Positions 58,517-64,000 of a stretch of DNA of 64,000 bases are shown here, one piece after another. How positions within the stretch are numbered: position 1 is the first letter of the stretch; every line of letters begins with the position of its first letter. The notes below the pieces were generated by a model that saw only the letters and a program-made list of their open reading frames with translations, searched no databases and was not told the DNA's origin. A program made the position numbers and the translations under genes. This DNA is from Prorocentrum cordatum. Taxonomy: Eukaryota > Sar > Dinophyceae > Prorocentrales > Prorocentraceae. The stretch covers positions 1 to 64,000 of the forward strand of contig CAUYUJ010000719.1 in the NCBI GenBank assembly GCA_963575745.1, read 5' to 3'.

Positions 58517-59944
58517 CTAGAATTCGTATTGCCGCCCCACGTCACTGGAATTCACCCTCAACCTCTTCGCCAGCGGGCCGCCCGCTGCCGGTGAACTGGC
58601 GCCGGCGCGGGTCCTCTGGACCGCGCGCGGGGGCTGCGCGCGCCGCGGCGTCGTCGCCACGGGGGCGCGCGAGGCCCTCGCGGGCGGCGTGGCTGGAGCG
58701 GCGGCCCCCTCGAGGTGCTCCTCCGTGACCGCCTGAATGCGCTTCAAGGCGCCTGTCCCTAGCAACGGGCCATGACAAAGTACCGCGATGGCGACCGCCA
58801 TGCACACTGTTGTGGAGCAGGCATTGCCAGAGAGGTCGCGCGTGAGTATTTTCTTCTCCTTTCCCCTGCGCGCCAGCGCAGAGAAGTCCTCTTTGAAGAT
58901 CCCCTGCACCGCGTGGACCTGCTCAGGCGATAGGAGCTTGTCCTTCTTTACGCGGTATGGCCGAGAATTGGGAAACACGCATGGCGCTGCACCTACGCAA
59001 TGAACCGCCCTCTCCAAAGATTTGCCGACGTCCACCACGACCTCCTCTCCGCGCTTTCTTGGCGAAAGCTTCGAAAGCACCTTCTGCACCACGGAGCGCT
59101 CGCGCTCGTTGAGCGGCCTCCGCATGTCGACGTCGCTGGCCTTCACACTCCGGAAGAGGGCGTTCATCTCCCAATGCCTCTTCTGGCGCAGGGCCAGCAC
59201 GGCCTCGCCCGCCAGCGCCGCGGCGCCCGCGTGCGCCAGGCCGCGGAAGGCCCACATCCAGCACCGCTTGCGCCGGTGGGGCAGCAGGAAGTCCCTGGAG
59301 TCCAGCACCTTGTGATGGAAGGCGTAGCCGCTGGAGGCAAATTCGTCCTTGACATGGTTGACTACTGGCTCCAACCCGCGTTTTTTTTTGACCAGGCCCT
59401 CCACGTTCTCACATATTACCACAGCTGGCTGGAATTGCTGAACGTACTGGATCATCCCTTGGAACGTGATGCCTGTAAGACCGCGCGCCTCTATGATGCA
59501 GTTCGCGTACTTCTTTCTCTCATTGTTCTCCAAGGACACCGACTTGCAGACAAAGCCTGCAATGAAAATGTCCACGGGTGGAACTTGCGCCGCTTTCCCG
59601 GTGATGTAGTTGAAAGCTGCGCCTGTCGGCAACTCCTGGATGTCACCGAAAAGGTACGGCAAGTCGGGGAAATTGTCCGTAATCCATTGTCTCTTCTTCA
59701 CGTCGCTTTCGCATGAGAACGTGTGCTCGACCTTTAGCCTGGGCATTGCCTTCGCCAGGCCACGGAACACAGCGACGGGCGAGTCGGTGCCCGAGCACGC
59801 GGTGCCCACGCGGAGGAAACGGCCCTCCGAGGTCGCCAATGCCACCGCCGCGTCGAGTTGCTGCCTCTGCTCGGTGGGCAACTTCCCCAAAAAGAACTCG
59901 GAAACGTACCTCATAGAAGGGCTGGCCGGCATCAGGGAGACCAT
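58517..59944 (-). CDS. Cytosine-C5 DNA methyltransferase-like protein (intronless)
   Basis: 475 codons from ATG 59944 (MVSLMPASPSMRYVSEFF) to TAG 58517, without interruption. C5-methyltransferase motifs are in order: I, RVGTACSGTDSPVAVFRGL (46-64); catalytic-loop motif IV, FIAGFVCKSVSLEN with Cys 133 (usual form PCQ.FS); VI, VVICENVEGL (ENV, 179-181); VIII, DFLLPHRRKRCWMWAF (QRR.R-like, 224-227); and a C-terminal part with EQVHAVQGIF and RDLSGNACSTTVCMAVAIAV resembling motifs IX-X (GN....V...VA). The tail is Pro/Ala/Arg-rich. It would transfer methyl from SAM to cytosine, in DNA or possibly RNA. Lack of introns plus tandem SL relics upstream points to a retrogene. A methyltransferase carried by a retrotransposon is another possibility. 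Confidence 0.75.
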   Translation of the reverse strand: MVSLMPASPSMRYVSEFFLGKLPTEQRQQLDAAVALATSEGRFLRVGTACSGTDSPVAVFRGLAKAMPRLKVEHTFSCESDVKKRQWITDNFPDLPYLFGDIQELPTGAAFNYITGKAAQVPPVDIFIAGFVCKSVSLENNERKKYANCIIEARGLTGITFQGMIQYVQQFQPAVVICENVEGLVKKKRGLEPVVNHVKDEFASSGYAFHHKVLDSRDFLLPHRRKRCWMWAFRGLAHAGAAALAGEAVLALRQKRHWEMNALFRSVKASDVDMRRPLNERERSVVQKVLSKLSPRKRGEEVVVDVGKSLERAVHCVGAAPCVFPNSRPYRVKKDKLLSPEQVHAVQGIFKEDFSALARRGKEKKILTRDLSGNACSTTVCMAVAIAVLCHGPLLGTGALKRIQAVTEEHLEGAAAPATPPARASRAPVATTPRRAQPPRAVQRTRAGASSPAAGGPLAKRLRVNSSDVGRQYEF

Positions 59945-60020
59945 GGTTTTGACCGCGAGACTGCACGCCGAGGCGCGCGCTGCCGCACCTCTACAGTCAC
60001 GAGCGGCCACGCTGCGCGGC

Positions 60021-60060
60021 CTGAAATAATAAACACTCTTGAGCCAAACCGGCTTGAGAG
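60021..60060 (-). promoter_or_regulatory. Tandem spliced-leader relics followed by a splice acceptor
   Basis: The minus strand reads CTCAAG then CCGGTTTGGCTCAAG (60038-60058), which is the expected junction of two relics (CTCAAG + CCATTTTGGCTCAAG) with two substitutions. It is followed by AGTGTTTATTATTTCAG (60021-60037), a pyrimidine-rich acceptor, about 77 bases before ATG 59944. Confidence 0.75.
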
Positions 60061-60079
60061 AGGGGGCGAGATGTTTCAC

Positions 60080-60846
60080 GCTCGGTGGCCACGATCGGTG
60101 TGAGGGGCATCACTAACGCCGCACCAGTGCTGGAACTACTCCTCTCCCACCTCCTTCCTCTCTGAGCCTCGCTCATGTCCTCGGGTGCGTGACCTACTCC
60201 GCCTCCTCCTCTTGATCCTCCATCTCCTCGAGATCGTTCTCTGGGCCATCCAGGAACCTGGGCCAGGAAGGCCTTTGTCAGAACCCTCTCAGCGCGGAGG
60301 CTCGCCCAGTCTCTCATCGAGGCGGGCGGGATTGCTGGGCCCCGAGGAGCCCTTCTCGCTGGGCCCTTCTCGCTGGGGCCATCTGAAGTCTCTTAGGTGC
60401 CTCGTGGGGCAGAGGCCGCGATGTTTTTTTTTTTCCCGCCATCTGCTCACGCCGCAGCTGTGCACTCTGTCCACGCCGCAGCTGTGCAAAAACAGCCCGG
60501 GTTTCACGTCTTGCCTGGAACCGCGCGGAACGCATAGGGCCTCCCATGCACATATGAGGCTCTGAGACCCGAGGAGCCCGGGACACTCGCACCCGTCCCC
60601 GCCCCCCTCCTCTGCCCCCTCCTCAACCTCTTCCTCCTTGATCTTCTCCCCCTCCGCCCTCCTCCTCGTCCAGCCGCTAGCCGCCGATGCACCGACCGCG
60701 CTGGCGGCGATGACGGAGATGACATTGATAAGTGGTCGACGCCGCAGATGACATTTACGACGGGGTCCATGGCGCATGCGAGCCCCTGGGCAACATATGC
60801 AATAAATGCGGCAGGGCATATATATGCAAATAAATGCGGCACGCGC
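60080..60846. other. Intergenic, nothing firm
   Basis: Open frames on both strands but low complexity. GCCGCAGCTGTGCA occurs twice (60452-60488). 60580-60660 is C/T-rich. No domain is recognised. Confidence 0.5.
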
Positions 60847-60957
60847 AAAATCACGCGCCAGTGCCACATGTGTAAATGAAAGGATATAAGAGGGCCAGGG
60901 CGTAACTCGGGGCAACCCCGGAAGCGCCCCGCCCCCCTCGGACGATGCACAGAGAAA

Positions 60958-60988
<31 letters not shown>

Positions 60989-61141
60989 GGAGAGAGAGAC
61001 ACAGAGAGAGAGAGAGAGACTGAGAGCGAGAGAGCAACGCAATACGCGCCCCTTGTGCGACGCCGATTTACGCTGACCATGAGCTAATTGAGCGCGAGTG
61101 CACAGTGGCACCGCGGCACCGCCGCTGGCAGGGCGCGAGAG
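60847..61141. repeat. Dispersed repeat interrupted by a (GA)n microsatellite
   Basis: 60866-60955 matches 23980-24077 (AAATGAAAGGATATAAGAG ... CCCTCGGACGATGCA). 61079-61140 matches 24085-24150 (ATGAGCTAAT, GAGCGCGAGTGC). Between them lie a GA-rich microsatellite (60955-61034) and about 40 extra bases. It contains CGGGGCAACCCCG at 60908-60920. Confidence 0.8.
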
Positions 61142-62947
61142 CTACGAATCAACGCGCATCCTGAACATGACCCTGCGCGGCAGCTGCCCCTGTAGATGCG
61201 GAGGGACGCGCTCCAGGCCGCCATTGCAAGCGGGCCACCGCGAGCAACCGAGCATGGGCTCCCCGCGGTAGAGGCTCTGCTGTGGAACAACCAGCCGACG
61301 CGCGAATCCACATAAGGTGCAGCGGCCCCACTTCACCTGGCGCAGCCGCCGCGGAGCGCGCTGCGCTGGGATGGCCCCCAGCGGAGCTGCCGCCGTTGCT
61401 CCGCGCGATGCCCCCGCCTCTGCCGCCGGCGCCGCCGCTGTCGCAGCCGCCGGCGGCACAGCCTCCAAAGCGCCGCGCGATGTCTCCGCACCCGACGTCG
61501 CCGCACCCCCACGCGGCGCTGCCACCGACGATGCCGAGACCGCCAGCGAGCCGGCGGCGCCATTGCCACTGCCGCCTGCGGCGCCGACATCTAACCACGC
61601 CGCTGGGCACCCCGGCGCTTCCTGAAGAGGCGGTCGAATATATTTTTGACTTGCAGCGGCAGCGGCAGAGAACGCCGCGGCCGTGGCTCTTTCCGAATAC
61701 CCCCCGATGTTTTGGGGGATCGAAACCGCAAACGCCGAAACCGCGGCGCTTCGATCTCGACGCAAGGACCGCGACAGTTCTACCGAAACCCCCTCAACGA
61801 AAACTCCTGGCCCCCCTGACTGCACCCGCCCCGCCTTGCACCAGTCCTGCATGGGGAACATTGCCAACAGGCAGGGGTTCGGCGCGTCCGCCTGCGCCAT
61901 CCGGCGCCGCTTCCACTCGGGACCCCCCAGCGACCCCAGCGACGCCCGCGCAGGAACTGCATGCTCTGGCGCCGCTGGGTCCGTCGAGCAGCAGCCGGCG
62001 ACTTGGTCAGCCCAGAGCGCTGCTCCTGGCGGCGCGGCAATAAGCCGAGGCGCAGGTCGCGCCGCCTCCTCGCATCGCAGGTCCGCGCCCACCCAATCTT
62101 GCATCATCATGCGAGCCGCCCGCGGGGACGGACACGACGAAGGAGGCGCCGACAGGAGCTCCTCCTCGTCGGAATCCTCCGCGCCCACTGACATGGCCGG
62201 CGGCTCCGCTGGGCGCTGCTGGCCGAAGGGCTGGCCGAAGGCTTGGTGGCCGCGCGGCTTGATGATGAGATTGCGGGGCAGGCCGACCTCGTCCTCGTTC
62301 CACTCGCTGAGTCGGAGCGGGTAAGCCCTGGTTGCTGCGTCCTCGTCTGACGCTCTTCTGGAGGCAGCAGCAGCACAGCCGAACAGGCGAGAGCCTGTCT
62401 GCGGCAATTGGGCTGGCAGGGGCTGCGTTGGAGACGGACGCTCAGGCAGGCCAAGCCTGATGTCCTGCAGCGGCGCGACACGCGGCGGCGAGTGTTCCAC
62501 CTGCCTCTCTGATACCGTTCCGCCTTGCGCCAAGAATTTTGTCTCGGCGGAAGCTCCTGGGAACGCCAGTGTCTGAGCGTGCCCGCGGTCACCAACCGCT
62601 GTCGCCCCGGGCGATGGCTGCGTCGCGGGAGGGACGGCGGCGCCCGCCTCCGTGACGTAAACGGTCACGGCGCCGTCGCGGACCGCCCCTGGCGGAAGAT
62701 GTTTGGGAGTGTCCGCCGCGCGCAACACAGCTCCATGACACTGAAACTGAACCTCCGCTTCGGGAGCGCCGTGCTCCACGCACCAGCGTCTCATCACTTT
62801 GGAAAAGGGAGCTCCCGACCTGAGTTCGAAATGCATCGGGGGCGCGTTGTCGGCAAGCACCGTTACGGGCACGAAGACGAGTTCCGCCTCCAACGCGGAG
62901 ACGCGCTGGCGCAGAGCCGCCACCTCGGCAGCCCAATCCGCAGCCAT
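61142..62947 (-). CDS. SUMO-like domain protein with C-terminal zinc ribbon
   Basis: 601 codons from ATG 62947 to TAG 61142. Residues 1-23 are a short coiled coil (WAAEVAALRQRVSALEAEL). Residues 24-100 have the SUMO/Rad60-type beta-grasp pattern: FVPVTVLADN, MHFELRSGAPFSKVMRRWC, VQFQCHGAVLRAADTPKHL, GAVTVYVTEAG (compare rF.fdG..i...dTP..L...d.I.v). No C-terminal di-Gly follows, so it is more likely a structural or binding domain than a conjugated modifier. A long Ala/Pro-rich linker contains short conserved blocks (EEELLSAPPSSCPSPRAA). Residues 543-574 (CTLCG...CSRWPACN) look like a topoisomerase/GRF-type four-Cys zinc site. The frame is open upstream through two 67-bp palindrome copies, so a repeat-derived N-terminal extension is possible. 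Confidence 0.6.
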   Translation of the reverse strand: MAADWAAEVAALRQRVSALEAELVFVPVTVLADNAPPMHFELRSGAPFSKVMRRWCVEHGAPEAEVQFQCHGAVLRAADTPKHLPPGAVRDGAVTVYVTEAGAAVPPATQPSPGATAVGDRGHAQTLAFPGASAETKFLAQGGTVSERQVEHSPPRVAPLQDIRLGLPERPSPTQPLPAQLPQTGSRLFGCAAAASRRASDEDAATRAYPLRLSEWNEDEVGLPRNLIIKPRGHQAFGQPFGQQRPAEPPAMSVGAEDSDEEELLSAPPSSCPSPRAARMMMQDWVGADLRCEEAARPAPRLIAAPPGAALWADQVAGCCSTDPAAPEHAVPARASLGSLGGPEWKRRRMAQADAPNPCLLAMFPMQDWCKAGRVQSGGPGVFVEGVSVELSRSLRRDRSAAVSAFAVSIPQNIGGYSERATAAAFSAAAAASQKYIRPPLQEAPGCPAAWLDVGAAGGSGNGAAGSLAVSASSVAAPRGGAATSGAETSRGALEAVPPAAATAAAPAAEAGASRGATAAAPLGAIPAQRAPRRLRQVKWGRCTLCGFARRLVVPQQSLYRGEPMLGCSRWPACNGGLERVPPHLQGQLPRRVMFRMRVDS

Positions 62948-63157
62948 GAGCGGCGACAACGACGGAACAGAGACAGGCGCGTGGCCAGTGGGCTCAGTCT
63001 GGGCCGTTGCAGAATGTCCGACGGGAACGAAATCATAACCTGCCGCGTCAAGATCTCCGATTGTCGAATCTACTGCCCCTCTGCGTTCCCTATGCGTAAA
63101 TTTATATGTTGTCCATGGCAAACGAAATCTCCGGGGGAGGCGCTCACGGGCCCGAGC

Positions 63158-63355
63158 GGACCCTGTCCGCGGCGGAGGCTCTCCCATAGAGAATCTGGCC
63201 CAGATTCCCCACGGGAGACCATCCGCCGCGGACGGAGCTCTCGGAGGCCCTCCGACGGACCCTGTCCGCAGCGGGTGATCTCCCGTGGAGAATCTGGCTC
63301 CGATTCCCCACGGGAGAACATCCGCCGCGGATCGAGCTCTCGGGGAGCCCCCCAA
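63158..63355. repeat. 67-bp palindrome family, copies 5 and 6
   Basis: Copies at about 63158-63253 and 63260-63355, in tandem, in the same arrangement as 36349-36540. They lie directly upstream of the SUMO-like gene. Confidence 0.85.
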
Positions 63356-63364
63356 CGGGCCCTG

Positions 63365-63600
63365 CCCCGGAAGCGTGCAACACCTCCCCGGGAAGCGTAC
63401 AACATCTCCCCGGGGGCCGTAAAACACTTCCAGGTGCCGTATAACACCTCCCCGGGCTGTATAACACCTCGCGTGGTGTCCCGAATGCCTCCCAGGGCCA
63501 GTTCAACACCTTTCGGGGCAATTCTAACACCTTCGCCAATACAACTCCCATGCGGGGGCTTTCTAACACCTTCGCCAATGCAACTCCCATGCGGCTCCAA
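63365..63600. repeat. GTATAACA-type tandem repeats
   Basis: Units with CGTACAACATCTCC, CCGTATAACACCTCC and CTGTATAACACCTC, related to 34725-35164, grading into TTCTAACACCTTCGCCAAT repeats at 63520-63580 (ATGCAACTCCCATGCGG-like units twice). Confidence 0.8.
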
Positions 63601-64000
63601 TACGCGGTCGATACATGATCGGAGCGCGGCCCCCTGAGCGCGGCCCCCCTCCCGCCCTCCCCCCCTTCTCCTCACCGCCCTCCCCCCGCGCGCCGGGGCT
63701 TCGCGGTGAGCGTATAACAGCTCCCGTGCGGGGCACGCGCCAGCCGCGACGTTGGGGCTTCCGCCCCCTCCGCCAGACCCCGCGATCTGTGCGAGGGTTG
63801 CGCGGACATGTGCGAGATCAAACGGGCCTAGGGCCTCCCATAAATTCGGTGTCCCAGGCGGCCGCGGCCCCGCCGTGACACCAGATCTCCTATCCCTTGT
63901 TCTCGTCATCCTTTTCCCTGCGCCGCATCTATGCAGAGGCTGCGCCGCCCCCTATCCCGGCTTAGGGCTATAGGGCTCAAAGGCTTTAAGGCTATAGGGA
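63601..64000. other. Window end, no gene recognised
   Basis: GC-rich sequence with GCGCGGCCCCC repeated near 63625-63650. The end (CTTAGGGCTATAGGGCTC ... CTATAGGGA) has repeated TATAGGG words but is not a recognisable telomere array. Confidence 0.5.

Noticed and set aside
63940-64000. Telomere-like words TTAGGG and TATAGGG at the window end
   Set aside because: Too few and irregular; no tandem array of a telomere unit is present.

Overview
The window looks like nuclear DNA of a dinoflagellate; a Prorocentrum-like species is my guess, not a result. The grounds are GC-rich sequence crowded with simple repeats, several decayed retroelements of different classes, genes without obvious introns, and degenerate copies of the dinoflagellate spliced leader (SL) just upstream of several genes. 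There is no sign of bacterial gene organisation. A 100-base run of N at 57625-57724 marks a scaffold gap.

Layout. 1-3.3 kb: a decayed Copia polyprotein (minus strand) with a small hydrophobic ORF after pol. 3.7-7.7 kb: a broken coding stretch and then a Penelope-like element whose GIY-YIG nuclease lies N-terminal to the reverse transcriptase (plus). 8-9 kb: first copies of a dispersed inverted-repeat family. 9.0-13.1 kb: a decayed non-LTR element (minus) with its RNase H motifs in an unusual order. 13.8-18.9 kb: two long inverted arms around 4.2 kb of microsatellites and short repeats, resembling a foldback element. 19-23 kb: two minus-strand hypothetical genes inside segmental duplications. 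24.8-28.7 kb: a multidomain minus-strand gene (SNTX-like N-domain, helical region, fibronectin III, AIG1/GIMAP-like GTPase, Cys-rich block). 30.2-42.2 kb: minus-strand hypothetical genes separated by repeat-rich DNA, including perfect hairpins, 67-bp palindromes and TTTAGC arrays. 42.4-57.6 kb: about 15 kb of plus-strand coding sequence that I read as one very large non-LTR element: ORF1, a membrane-protein ORF, a broken polyprotein with an ADP-ribosyltransferase-like motif, then endonuclease, reverse transcriptase and RNase H. 58.5-60.1 kb: a minus-strand cytosine-C5 methyltransferase gene behind tandem SL relics. 61.1-62.9 kb: a minus-strand gene with a SUMO-like domain and a C-terminal zinc ribbon.

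The recognisable host genes are all on the minus strand, as expected of a one-directional dinoflagellate gene array. The SL remnants suggest that several entered as reverse-transcribed mRNA, and retroelements able to supply reverse transcriptase lie among them. In three of the four retroelements the RT catalytic motif is visibly decayed; the 15-kb element keeps its RT catalytic residues but is frameshifted. All family assignments come from motifs read by eye; no database search was run.
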